Part shown: in pieces, positions 53,723-62,559 of the stretch | Position numbering within the stretch: position 1 is the first letter of the stretch | Layout of the letters: every line of letters begins with the position of its first letter | NCBI GenBank assembly: GCA_902594855.1 | Contig: CACJNS010000003.1 | Span: 1-64,000, forward strand | DNA from: an uncultured SAR86 cluster bacterium | GTDB lineage: Bacteria; Pseudomonadota; Gammaproteobacteria; Magnimaribacterales; AG-339-G14 | Length of the DNA: 64,000 nt | Direction of reading: 5' to 3' | The notes under the pieces: generated by a model | The model's database searches: none | The model's input: only the letters and a program-made list of their open reading frames with translations | What the model was told of the DNA's origin: nothing | Translations under genes and position numbers: made by a program

Positions 53723-54830
53723 TTATGATTTCTCCTATGATGAAATTATTACTTCTATTGGATGTGCCTATTTGAGCGTAAATCCCCTCTCCTTCCAATT
53801 TAGCTATTATTCTTTCTAAATCGGCGAATGAATTTGCCTCAACTTCGAAAGCAGTTCTTTGTTGTGACAACACAAATGAATTTAAATTAGTTGAATTTAG
53901 AGAAGTAACAGCATTACTGACTGTAGAAATTAATTTTAATTGATCTTGATCGTTATTCTGTCTCATCAAGCGGTATTTAATTTCATTGAAATCGGTCTCG
54001 TAATTCAGACTTGGGAATTTTTGGTTAAAAACTTGTTTTGACTTTTCTAACGAATTATCAATTTGAAAAGAATAGGAAATAATTTCAATCAAGCTCAAAC
54101 TAATAAAAAATAAATAAATTGAAGCTAAAGCAATTAGGGGTTTTTTGCTTTGCTTGAATAACTTGTCTATATCTAGACGTTTTTCATATTTTCCCTGCAT
54201 GAGGTTGAAATATGAAAAGTCTATTGATTTGAGAGAATGGATCATAAGATCCTCATAAGAATCAAAGACTTTTGATTGAATTTTTAAATCCTTATCGAGA
54301 GATATTTCTTCGACGCTAAAGACTTCAAGTGGATCAGCTTTAAATTGATTAATAATATTTTCTTTACTTAATTTGAAGGTTGCCAAAGACATCATCAATC
54401 TTATTTTGTTTCTCTTAGAGTGAACGTAAACAAAATTTTCAAAGAAAATTAAAGTATTTACTTCGGAATCGTAAGCGTGAAATGGTGTCAAAAAATCTAG
54501 ATTTTCTTGAAAAGCTAAATCTCTAACTGAATTAAGATATTCACTTGATGCAGCAAGAATCTCTTTTGAGTCTTTTGATTGTATCCATTCATCTTCAGAA
54601 TCATCGTCAATAAGCTCATCTTTTATCATGAAAGGAATAGCTTTCTTAAGCTGTGCATCTGATACATCGGGAAGATTAAGATCAATATTATGGAACTCAT
54701 TAGTCAGCAATATTCTTCCTGATACTTTGTGACTTTCGGAATCAAATTTTACTGATTTAAAAGTGTCATTTTCTTGGAGAAAATAATGACTTTTATCTTG
54801 TTCTATAAGCTCTATTACTTTTTGTATCAT
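53709..54830 (-). CDS. gspL: Type II secretion protein L
   Basis: 373 residues. A cytoplasmic actin-like domain (about 1-225, including DVSDAQLKKAIPFMIKDELIDDDSEDEWIQS) links to one membrane helix (about 234-255, IALASIYLFFISLSLIEIISYSF) and a periplasmic ferredoxin-like domain. Anchors the ATPase GspE to the inner-membrane platform. Overlaps gspK by 4 bases and gspM by 14. Confidence 0.83.
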   Translation of the reverse strand: MIQKVIELIEQDKSHYFLQENDTFKSVKFDSESHKVSGRILLTNEFHNIDLNLPDVSDAQLKKAIPFMIKDELIDDDSEDEWIQSKDSKEILAASSEYLNSVRDLAFQENLDFLTPFHAYDSEVNTLIFFENFVYVHSKRNKIRLMMSLATFKLSKENIINQFKADPLEVFSVEEISLDKDLKIQSKVFDSYEDLMIHSLKSIDFSYFNLMQGKYEKRLDIDKLFKQSKKPLIALASIYLFFISLSLIEIISYSFQIDNSLEKSKQVFNQKFPSLNYETDFNEIKYRLMRQNNDQDQLKLISTVSNAVTSLNSTNLNSFVLSQQRTAFEVEANSFADLERIIAKLEGEGIYAQIGTSNRSNNFIIGEIIIESF

Positions 54831-55810
54831 AGATATTTTCCAATCTTTCGCATGTAAACTTTTGGTCCTGTTGAGGTTATTTCGATTTTTGAAATTAAAT
54901 CGTAAGTGTTCGATCCATTAGTAATTTCTACATCTATTTCATAATAATTACTTTGAGTTGATAACGACTCTCTTATAGATCCTGATAAAGCCAATCCATC
55001 AAATTCTGGCATATCAAAGAATTCCTTAGTTGATTTGTAGCCTCCAAAAGGTTTTGATAACAGCACATTTTGAGCCGAATAAAAATCTAATTGATTTTCC
55101 GTAATAGCAATTATTAGATGAGGATATTTAGGAGACAAAGCATTTATATTGATGTTTAACTCCCTCGAAGGATGAACACATAGATAAGGTTTAAGTTGTT
55201 TGTAAATCTCATCATTCATCCCATTAATGTTTCTAATTTCAGGCAAGTCAGCAATTAATTGATTAGTTGGAAGATAAGGATTCTTTTTGGCAGTGTAGTT
55301 AACATCTTCCGCGCCAAGAGTATCCTGTGGAGTGGAATTGGTATCAATCCAATCAATTAAAGAGGACACAATTATATCCATGTCATATTCAGGAATTTCT
55401 AGACTCATTCCAAGATTTTTCAATAACTGCGAATTGATCCTACTAACCCTATCTTGAGAATTATTGATCTTTGAAACCAAAGAATTAACATTAAAGCAAT
55501 TATTCCTGTCATAAAAATTTCCAAAAACTCGACCGTTTTCAGTTTCAAAACTTAATGAGTTTTCAATGGACTCTGATGAGCTGGCTAAAGCAATTTGAAG
55601 TCTATTTTGTTCCGGTTTTAAATATTCTTTTCCAATTACTTCGAGACTTAATAGATCAAGATATGCTTGAGAGAAAAAATTTTCATAAATATGAAACTTT
55701 ACCTTTTGCTGTGTCTCATTACTCATCATTACTCCGATCGAAGAAACGATCGTTATAATAAATAAGGATAATATGAGCGCTATTCCAGGCAGACTTTCTC
55801 TCTTATCCAT
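54827..55810 (-). CDS. gspK: Type II secretion minor pseudopilin K
   Basis: 327 residues. Class III leader MDKRESLPG followed by IALILSLFIITIVSSIG, typical of GspK (long soluble part, no Glu5). The large insert contains DRNNCFNVNSLV and SLIDWIDTNSTPQDTLGAEDVNYTAKK, the known GspK calcium/insert region pattern. Sits at the tip of the pseudopilus with GspI and GspJ. Overlaps gspJ by 8 bases. Confidence 0.85.
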   Translation of the reverse strand: MDKRESLPGIALILSLFIITIVSSIGVMMSNETQQKVKFHIYENFFSQAYLDLLSLEVIGKEYLKPEQNRLQIALASSSESIENSLSFETENGRVFGNFYDRNNCFNVNSLVSKINNSQDRVSRINSQLLKNLGMSLEIPEYDMDIIVSSLIDWIDTNSTPQDTLGAEDVNYTAKKNPYLPTNQLIADLPEIRNINGMNDEIYKQLKPYLCVHPSRELNININALSPKYPHLIIAITENQLDFYSAQNVLLSKPFGGYKSTKEFFDMPEFDGLALSGSIRESLSTQSNYYEIDVEITNGSNTYDLISKIEITSTGPKVYMRKIGKYL

Positions 55811-56393
55811 AATTCACCAATAAAATCTTATTGAATATTAAAAGGTCATAAAATCCTATTTTGACTTCAACTGCATCTGGAAGACTGCTATCAAAAAATA
55901 TTTCTTCTGATATAGGCCATGCTTCATAAGAGACATTTTCAAAAAATATTTCAAGATCCACATAATCCACATCATCAAGAAGGATTTCACTTTGTAAAGG
56001 ATCCTCGTTATCTATATATCTGTAGGATTCTCTGATCAGTTCTCCGTTATCTAATTTATAAATTATCTTTCTTAGAGCACCGGTATCATCCAATCCATCT
56101 GTGTCCGAGAGTTTTATTAACCTTAATAAGATTTCGTCAGAATCTGAGGAATTTAATTCCATAGTTGATAATTCATAAGCACCCATTTGGTCTCTTGGGA
56201 TTGTATTTACGGATTGCGTAAAATCTTGTCTCAAATATTTATTCAAAAGAACCAATTTATCTAACCTATCATTTTTTTCTTGAATGGAAAGATTCGAAGA
56301 AACAGATATATTCAATAAGGATGAGCCTAATAATGCCAAAAGAGCGAATAAAGATATTGCAATGAGCATTTCTATTAAAGATAAGCCTTTCAT
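55803..56393 (-). CDS. gspJ: Type II secretion minor pseudopilin J
   Basis: 196 residues. Short leader MKG then LSLIEMLIAISLFALLALLGSSLLNIS, with Glu5 of the mature protein, cut by prepilin peptidase after Gly3. The C-terminal part is strand-rich (SSDSDEILLRLIKLSD, REIYRYIDNEDPLQSEILLDDVDYVDLE-like), matching GspJ. The cleaving peptidase (gspO/pilD) is not in this window. 4-base overlap with gspI. Confidence 0.85.
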   Translation of the reverse strand: MKGLSLIEMLIAISLFALLALLGSSLLNISVSSNLSIQEKNDRLDKLVLLNKYLRQDFTQSVNTIPRDQMGAYELSTMELNSSDSDEILLRLIKLSDTDGLDDTGALRKIIYKLDNGELIRESYRYIDNEDPLQSEILLDDVDYVDLEIFFENVSYEAWPISEEIFFDSSLPDAVEVKIGFYDLLIFNKILLVNYG

Positions 56394-56806
56394 TGGGCCA
56401 AAACCTCTTTAAAAACCTTTGATTTTCCTAATAAATCTCCATCTTCAGAAAAAACTTTTATTTCAATTTCAATTCTATTTCTCTCAACTGAAGTTGCTAA
56501 CTCTCTTTCCCAAATGAACGGCATGCCTAGAAATGTTTCCTCTCCTTCGTCGTATTGCGAAGAAGTAAGATAATCATCCTTGACTAAGTTTTTCAAAGCT
56601 AAGTTTTCTGCAATATTATTTGCCAAGAATCTTTCTTCAATTAAGTTAATGGATTTTGAAGAATCAGTGATTAAAGAAGAGAAAGCCAGTGCAGCAATAG
56701 CAAGAATAAAGAAAGCAACTAAGATTTCTATTATTGTGAAACCAGATAATGTTTTATTCCCAGTTGCCAATATCTTTATCCGATCCTTCTCCACCTTCCT
56801 CACCAT
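56390..56806 (-). CDS. gspI: Type II secretion minor pseudopilin I
   Basis: 138 residues from the ATG at 56806, but this start lies 53 bases inside gspG. An in-frame TTG at 56770 would give the compact leader MATGNKTLSG, more typical for GspI. The mature segment FTIIEILVAFFILAIAALAFSSLI has Glu5; ERFLANNIAENLALKNL and ENLAL-type motifs fit GspI. gspH, usually between gspG and gspI, is absent. Forms the pseudopilus tip with J and K. Confidence 0.82.
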   Translation of the reverse strand: MVRKVEKDRIKILATGNKTLSGFTIIEILVAFFILAIAALAFSSLITDSSKSINLIEERFLANNIAENLALKNLVKDDYLTSSQYDEGEETFLGMPFIWERELATSVERNRIEIEIKVFSEDGDLLGKSKVFKEVLAQ

Positions 56807-57185
56807 CAGCTCCTAGAGAATATAAATCAAAAGTTCCAAATCTTCCGGGTCTTCTGTATTTGTAATCATTACCCCAGGGATCTTTTTCTAATCTTCTTAC
56901 GTACCCTCCTGATCTGTATCTTTCTTTAAATCTGTGATTTTCAGGAACTGTCACAAGAGCTTGAAGACCCTCTCTGGAATTTGGGTAAGAGATCATATCA
57001 AGACGATAGAGCTCAAGTGCTTGTTCTAAGAGTCTAATGTCGGCTTTAGCTTTATCTTCTCTAGCCCTTTCCTGACTCGGTAAAACATTGATTGCAATCA
57101 CGGCAGTCAATAAGCCTAAAATCATTAAAACAACTAAGATTTCAATAAGTGTAAAGCCTTTTAATTTTATTTTTTTCATCATCAT
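56754..57185 (-). CDS. gspG: Type II secretion major pseudopilin G
   Basis: 143 residues. Leader MMMKKIKLKG, then FTLIEILVVLMILGLLTAVIA with Glu5. Signature LDMISYPNSREGLQALV and the calcium-binding C-terminus KDPWGNDYKYRRPGRFGTFDLYSLGADGEEGGEGSDKDIGNWE. Main subunit of the periplasmic pseudopilus that pushes substrates through GspD. The C-terminal 53 bases overlap the gspI frame. Confidence 0.95.
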   Translation of the reverse strand: MMMKKIKLKGFTLIEILVVLMILGLLTAVIAINVLPSQERAREDKAKADIRLLEQALELYRLDMISYPNSREGLQALVTVPENHRFKERYRSGGYVRRLEKDPWGNDYKYRRPGRFGTFDLYSLGADGEEGGEGSDKDIGNWE

Positions 57186-57198
57186 ATTTTACTCCTCG

Positions 57199-58407
57199 TT
57201 ATAGGCTGAATGTATTTAACTGAATCAACGGTAATAAAATTGCCAAAACAATCAAAGAAACAAATCCACCCATAAAAATAATAACCGCGGGTTCCAAAAG
57301 ATTTAAAGTTATCTTAGTAGAATGATTAAATCTATCCTGAAGGTATTTTGAAACCTTAATTAACATGTTTTCTAACTCTCCACTTGCTTCACCGCTAGAT
57401 ATCATTTCAATGATTAGTGAAGGTATGTATTTTGATTTACTTAATGATCTTGCAAGAGAATTTCCTTCAGAAACTTCAACGGATGCAAAATTAATATCTT
57501 TTTTTAAAATTCTGTTGCTGACAGTATTTGCAGAGATATCCAGTGACCTAATTATGGGGACATTGCTTGATCTGAGAATGGATAGAGAATTAGTGAATCT
57601 TGATAAGTTTGAATCGATAATAAATTTATTAATTATCGGAAGTTTTAATAGGACTTTATCAACATAAAGAAAAAAATTATTAATGCCAATGAATCTGATT
57701 CCAATAAAAGCAATTAAAGCTAAAAAAACAATAAGCAATCCGAACCAGAGGCTTGTAAAAAAATTTGAAATTCCTAACATTGCCATTGTTAAGAATGGTA
57801 ATTGCTGATTAGAGTTAGCAAATTGAGAGACGACATTTGGAACAACAAAGATTAGCAGTAAACTTATTATCACCAGGGAAGTTGCAAATAAAACCATTGG
57901 ATATATTGTTGCTCCAAGGATCTCTTGATTAAGGGTTGCTCTTTTTTCTAGATAATCAGCTGTCTCCTCCATAACATTTCCCAATTCTCCAGAAGATTCC
58001 CCTGCTTCGATTAGTGATACATATAAACTATCGAAAGATTCAGGGAATTCCTTTAAAGCTTCAGAGAACTTATACCCTTCTTTAACTCGCATGGATATTT
58101 CCTTGAGTTTGTTGGCACTAGATTTATCTGAAAGCTGTTCAGCTACCGAATCTAGTGACCTATCAACAGGTATGCCTGCATTTATAAGAGTGGACATTTG
58201 ACGAGTAATTAATGCTAAATCACTTGATTTAATTTTATGGGACAAAAAACTTAAAAAAGATCCTGAAGCTTTTCTTTCTTTTACATCTATAGGAATTAAA
58301 CTCCTACTTTTTAATTCTTGAGAGGCTAAATTGACATCATCTGCAATTAAGCTGCCTTTTATTTTTTTTCCATCTGACGATAAAGCTTCGTAATTAAAAG
58401 CAGGCAT
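57199..58407 (-). CDS. gspF: Type II secretion inner-membrane protein F
   Basis: 402 residues. Starts MPAFNYEALSSDGKKIKGSL, with two T2SF domains (about 68-190 and 270-395), each with LISAGIPVDRSL / RSSNVPIIRSLD-type repeats (QMSTLINAGIPVDRSLDSVAEQL and NSLSILRSSNVPIIRSLDIS), and three membrane helices. The platform for pseudopilus assembly together with GspE. Starts on the last base of gspE. Confidence 0.94.
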   Translation of the reverse strand: MPAFNYEALSSDGKKIKGSLIADDVNLASQELKSRSLIPIDVKERKASGSFLSFLSHKIKSSDLALITRQMSTLINAGIPVDRSLDSVAEQLSDKSSANKLKEISMRVKEGYKFSEALKEFPESFDSLYVSLIEAGESSGELGNVMEETADYLEKRATLNQEILGATIYPMVLFATSLVIISLLLIFVVPNVVSQFANSNQQLPFLTMAMLGISNFFTSLWFGLLIVFLALIAFIGIRFIGINNFFLYVDKVLLKLPIINKFIIDSNLSRFTNSLSILRSSNVPIIRSLDISANTVSNRILKKDINFASVEVSEGNSLARSLSKSKYIPSLIIEMISSGEASGELENMLIKVSKYLQDRFNHSTKITLNLLEPAVIIFMGGFVSLIVLAILLPLIQLNTFSL

Positions 58408-59789
58408 CAGGCCTCCATAAGAACTCTTCTGACTTCTTCAAGGGTTGTGACACCCTCTTGAATAAGTTTTTGACCTGATTCTTCAAGAAAATCATGCTGT
58501 GGATCGATAATATCCCTGACTTTCTTTTCAGAAAAATCATCGTTAATAAGTTCTTTAACGTTTTGATCGACATCTAAAATTTCAAAAATACCTTGCCTCC
58601 CAGAATAAGTTTCTCCATCTGATGAAAGTTTTCTTACCAGTCGTTGTGAAATTATTGTTCTTAACGATGAAGCTAATAAATAAGGTTCAACGCCCATGTC
58701 TATCAATCTAGTAATTGCACCCAAGGTATCATTGGTGTGAATCGTTGATAAAACCAAGTGACCAGTTAGAGAAGCCTGAATTGCAATCTCAGCTGTTTCT
58801 TTGTCCCTTATTTCACCAACCATTACCACATCTGGATCCTGTCTTAGAATTGCTCGCAGTCCAGCAGCAAAAGTCATTCCAACTTTATTATTAACTTGTG
58901 TTTGCCCAATACCGTCTACGGCATATTCAATAGGATCCTCAACCGTTAAAATGTTTCTACTCTGATCATTCAATAGGTTTAATCCAGCATATAAAGTTGT
59001 AGTTTTACCGGAACCAGTTGGCCCTGTTACTAATATAATTCCATTATTTTGAGAAAGGGACTTAGTGAATACTTCTTTTTGCCCTGCAGGCATTCCTAGA
59101 TCGTCTAAATTAAATTTTGCTTCAGACTTATCGAGAAGTCTGAGAACAATTCTTTCACCGTAATTAGAAGGTAAAGTTGATACTCTTAAATCTACCCATT
59201 TTTCCCCAAGCTTTAATGAGATTCTGCCGTCTTGAGGAATTCGTTTTTCAGCAATATCAAGGTTAGCCATGACTTTTATTCTGGCATTTAAAAGAGAGGC
59301 TATTCTGCTACTTGGAGAAAGTATTTCTTTTAATATACCGTCTACTCTAAACCTTATAGAGAGATTTTTTTCGTAAGGCTCTATGTGTATATCAGATGCA
59401 TTCGATTTAATTGCTTCCGATAAAACAGCATTAATTAGTCTGATTACGGGAGCTTCTGTTGAGTCATCCAGCAGATCTTCTGTTTTTGGTAAATCGGAAG
59501 CCAATTGTTCCAAATTAATTTGATCTCCAAGGCCATCAACAATATCTTCTGATTTATCGGTATTTTCTGAATAAAAAGATGAAATATGTTTGAAAAAATC
59601 TGCTCCAGATAATGATTTTATAACCAAAGGCATCTTAAATTTTGCCTCTAATTGAGATAATTTATTTAATTTAACATCGTCGGAAGTTAACACTTCCAAG
59701 TTATTTTCATTTATACCCGAAATAAAAATTCCATTTTCTCGTGCAAATTTATAGCTCAGTTGAAAATTTTGTGTATTTTTATTCTCCAT
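58407..59789 (-). CDS. gspE: Type II secretion ATPase E lacking the cysteine zinc module
   Basis: 460 residues, shorter than the usual ~500. Has SDIHIEPYEKNLSIRFRVDG (about 136-155), Walker A TGPTGSGKTT (about 254-263), the Asp box ILTVEDPIEY, Walker B DPDVVMVGEIRD and HTNDT. The CM domain with four cysteines, expected after QRLVRK (residue 387), is deleted: the sequence goes directly LSSDGETYSGRQGIFEIL. The protein contains no cysteine at all. It powers pseudopilus assembly at the inner membrane with GspF and GspL. Overlaps gspF by one base and follows gspD after 3. Confidence 0.94.
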   Translation of the reverse strand: MENKNTQNFQLSYKFARENGIFISGINENNLEVLTSDDVKLNKLSQLEAKFKMPLVIKSLSGADFFKHISSFYSENTDKSEDIVDGLGDQINLEQLASDLPKTEDLLDDSTEAPVIRLINAVLSEAIKSNASDIHIEPYEKNLSIRFRVDGILKEILSPSSRIASLLNARIKVMANLDIAEKRIPQDGRISLKLGEKWVDLRVSTLPSNYGERIVLRLLDKSEAKFNLDDLGMPAGQKEVFTKSLSQNNGIILVTGPTGSGKTTTLYAGLNLLNDQSRNILTVEDPIEYAVDGIGQTQVNNKVGMTFAAGLRAILRQDPDVVMVGEIRDKETAEIAIQASLTGHLVLSTIHTNDTLGAITRLIDMGVEPYLLASSLRTIISQRLVRKLSSDGETYSGRQGIFEILDVDQNVKELINDDFSEKKVRDIIDPQHDFLEESGQKLIQEGVTTLEEVRRVLMEA

Positions 59790-59792
59790 AAT

Positions 59793-61697
59793 CTATTGTT
59801 CGTCCAAAAACGTTTCGATGAGGCTCAGATCTACGACTGGTATACCTCTTTTCTCTAATAACATTTGTTCTGCTTTCAAATAGTTGTACTTTTCAGTGCT
59901 AATAGTTTGCATATCAGCAGCATTTTTAATTATTGTTGGTTTAAGGAACACGACAAGGTTTCTTTTCACCTTAGATTTTGACGTTGATTTAAAGAGATTC
60001 CCAAATACTGGAATATCTCCTAGTCCCGGAACTTTTCTTTCAACCTCTTGAATATCTTCATCGATCAAACCCCCAAGCACAACGGTCTGTCTATCCTCAA
60101 CCATGACTTTAGTTTGAATCTCTCTTTTATTTGTAATTATCTCTGACGCACTTTCTGTAATTGGCCCAAATAAACTGGAAACTTCTTGTTCGATATCAAG
60201 CCTAATTGAATCGCCGTCATTGATTTGCGGAGTTACCAAAAGTTTAATTCCTATTTCTTGACGATTGATAGTTCTGAAAGGATTCGCATTGTTTGCCCCT
60301 AGTGATTCTCCAGTGGTGATAGGAATTTCTTGTCCAACTAAAATAGAAGAGGTTTCATTATCCATGGTTAAGATAGAAGGTGTAGATAGGACATTTGAAT
60401 CAGAGTCTTTTGCAATAGCATTTAAAATAGATGCAAAGCTACTTTGACCCGCAACAATTTTTCCAATCCCAACCGCTATACCCTCAATTCCAAGTAATGA
60501 GGATGCTGCAACTGACTTAACTGTTCCTGCTAATCCCTCTTCTGCCAAGAGACTTGAGCTAGAAGCAGCAAAAGCACTTAAATCAGGATTTGGGCTTCCA
60601 AATCTTGTGCCAAATGCTGGTTGTTCAACACCATCGCCTTGAAAAAGAATCTGCACACCAAGATCTTTTGTAAGTTGTTCTGAGATTTCCACAATAATTG
60701 CTTCGACTAAGACCTGAGCTCTTCTGATATCAATTTTATCTATGACATCTTCTAATTGCCCTAGGATATCTGGATCTGCATTAATGATTAAAGAGTTTGT
60801 CTCTTTATGAGCTGATATCGATGTCTTAATTTTCCCGCCAGAATTTCCTTGAGGACTCTTATCTATATTTTCTGCAACATTGGTCAGAATATCCTTTATC
60901 TCCTCTGCGGATGCATATTTTAAATATCTGACTTTTAAACTTTTTGACTCACTAACTTCGTTATCTAAATCAAATGCTATGGATTTCATTTTTGTCGTAA
61001 CTTCTTGATTTCCAACCAACAAGACGGCATTAATACGATCAATTCCAAAAGCATTAAATTGTGCAGTTGTTCGGTTAGACGCACTCTTCAAATGCAGATC
61101 ATTCAGAATCTTAGCCATTTCTTTAGAAGAAGAATTTTTAAGAGAAATTAATTCAACGAGATCTTGATCAAGTCGATCTAACTCATTTGCAATATTCATG
61201 ATTTTTGTAATGTTCGATGCCTTATCTGCTATTAAAACTGCGTTTGCATCGACAAAAGCTTCAATATGACCTGACCTATTAGTAATAGGTTTCAATAAAG
61301 CTACTAAAGGCTTTGCAGAAATATTTTTTGGTCTAAAAACATTGATGGCCAATCCATCGGACAAGCTATTTTCAGAATAGTTAGCTTGAAATTCGGTTCT
61401 ACCAACGACTTCGGGAACTATTTTGGCAAGATTCCCATAATCAACTACAGAATAAGCGTGGGCAGCCATGACAGATTTAAATACTTCGTAAGCCTCATCA
61501 ATGCTTAAATCAATCTCAGATGCGACCGTTACCGAGCCTTTTACCCTGGGATCGACTACAAAGGTTTTATTGGTCACGCCGGCCATATCTGATATAAAAA
61601 CCTTGATGTCGGCATCACGTAAATTTATTTTTGCAGACGCCAATGACAAAGACGCACAGGCGAGCGCAAGGAGTAATATCCCTCTCGTAAAAATCAT
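59793..61697 (-). CDS. gspD: Type II secretin D
   Basis: 634 residues. Signal peptide (about 1-22), N0 domain opening NLRDADIKVFISDMAGVTNKTFVVDPRVKGSVTV, N1-N3 repeats (LRVRYLKYASAEEIKDIL-like), then the secretin core with VLSTPSILTMDNETSSILVGQEIP and VPGLGDIPVFGNLFKS. Multimerises into the outer-membrane pore. No S-domain targeting motif is obvious at the C-terminus; a pilotin is not seen in this window. Follows gspC after 3 bases. Confidence 0.95.
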   Translation of the reverse strand: MIFTRGILLLALACASLSLASAKINLRDADIKVFISDMAGVTNKTFVVDPRVKGSVTVASEIDLSIDEAYEVFKSVMAAHAYSVVDYGNLAKIVPEVVGRTEFQANYSENSLSDGLAINVFRPKNISAKPLVALLKPITNRSGHIEAFVDANAVLIADKASNITKIMNIANELDRLDQDLVELISLKNSSSKEMAKILNDLHLKSASNRTTAQFNAFGIDRINAVLLVGNQEVTTKMKSIAFDLDNEVSESKSLKVRYLKYASAEEIKDILTNVAENIDKSPQGNSGGKIKTSISAHKETNSLIINADPDILGQLEDVIDKIDIRRAQVLVEAIIVEISEQLTKDLGVQILFQGDGVEQPAFGTRFGSPNPDLSAFAASSSSLLAEEGLAGTVKSVAASSLLGIEGIAVGIGKIVAGQSSFASILNAIAKDSDSNVLSTPSILTMDNETSSILVGQEIPITTGESLGANNANPFRTINRQEIGIKLLVTPQINDGDSIRLDIEQEVSSLFGPITESASEIITNKREIQTKVMVEDRQTVVLGGLIDEDIQEVERKVPGLGDIPVFGNLFKSTSKSKVKRNLVVFLKPTIIKNAADMQTISTEKYNYLKAEQMLLEKRGIPVVDLSLIETFLDEQ

Positions 61698-61700
61698 ATT

Positions 61701-62528
61701 TTAATTTAGGTTAATTGTAAGGGTGATTGGGATACCGTCTCTGATAACACCAACCTCTATATTTCTAACTTTTTGGTTTAGTTCTCGTTCTAGATCAACA
61801 GTCGTTACCTTTTGACCGTTGAAGGATGTAAGGATGTCTCCGGGTTCTAAATTATCATCTTGAAAAAATGGTGAAGATTTCACCGGATTAACTCTTATTC
61901 CTAAAACTTCCCCATCTCTAATGACGGGATTGAATGAAATAAGCTCTTTGATTTCAAGATTTTCTAACCAATCTTTTGTTGCCACTTTGGATGGATCTAT
62001 GGATTGTTTAAAACCTTTATTTTTTATAACCTCGGCAAAAGATAAGCTTTCAAGTTTTCCGTTTCTTCTCAGATTAACAAATGTGTCATCTATAGATTCC
62101 ACTACAAGATTACCTGAAATTTTATCTCCAATTTTATAGCTCCTCTGTTTTTCATTTGGAAGACCAATAATGGCAACATTTTCTTCTTTAGATTTTACAA
62201 TTCCATACAATTTTATATTCAGATCAGTTTCAGGGCCTTTTTTATTGCTTTCAGAAGAATTAGCTATGGATTGATTGATAGCGCTTGCCTTAGCTGAAGA
62301 AAAAGGGTCCGAATTAAGCGCAACGTACTGTTGAGAAGTATTTACAACAGTAGAAGCTTTAAAATCTATGTCTGGAAACAATATGCTGTTGACAGAAGAA
62401 TAAAGTTGAACGGAAATAAAAATAGCAAAAACAGAAGCAAAAACTAGACGGAATTTAAGAGCAAATTCAGTTGCGTGATTAAAAAAGCTCTGAAAATCGA
62501 GTTTAATGCCAAAAATCATAAATCTCAT
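61701..62528 (-). CDS. gspC: Type II secretion protein C with PDZ domain
   Basis: 275 residues. Cytoplasmic start, one membrane helix (about 27-48), an HR domain (about 100-160, DLNIKLYGIVKSKEENVAIIGLPNEKQRSYKIGDKI) and a C-terminal PDZ domain (VNPVKSSPFFQDDNLEPGDILTSFNGQKVTTVDLERELNQ). Connects the platform with GspD and selects substrates. First gene of the gsp operon, 31 bases after the TonB receptor stop. No terminator separates them. Confidence 0.93.
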   Translation of the reverse strand: MRFMIFGIKLDFQSFFNHATEFALKFRLVFASVFAIFISVQLYSSVNSILFPDIDFKASTVVNTSQQYVALNSDPFSSAKASAINQSIANSSESNKKGPETDLNIKLYGIVKSKEENVAIIGLPNEKQRSYKIGDKISGNLVVESIDDTFVNLRRNGKLESLSFAEVIKNKGFKQSIDPSKVATKDWLENLEIKELISFNPVIRDGEVLGIRVNPVKSSPFFQDDNLEPGDILTSFNGQKVTTVDLERELNQKVRNIEVGVIRDGIPITLTINLN

Positions 62529-62559
62529 TATATATGTTTACTTAAAAACATAGTAATTT

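Noticed and set aside
62534-62553. Hairpin TATGTTT/AAACATA between receptor 4 and gspC as a terminator
   Set aside because: Only 7 AT-rich pairs and no T-run on the minus strand; too weak to call.
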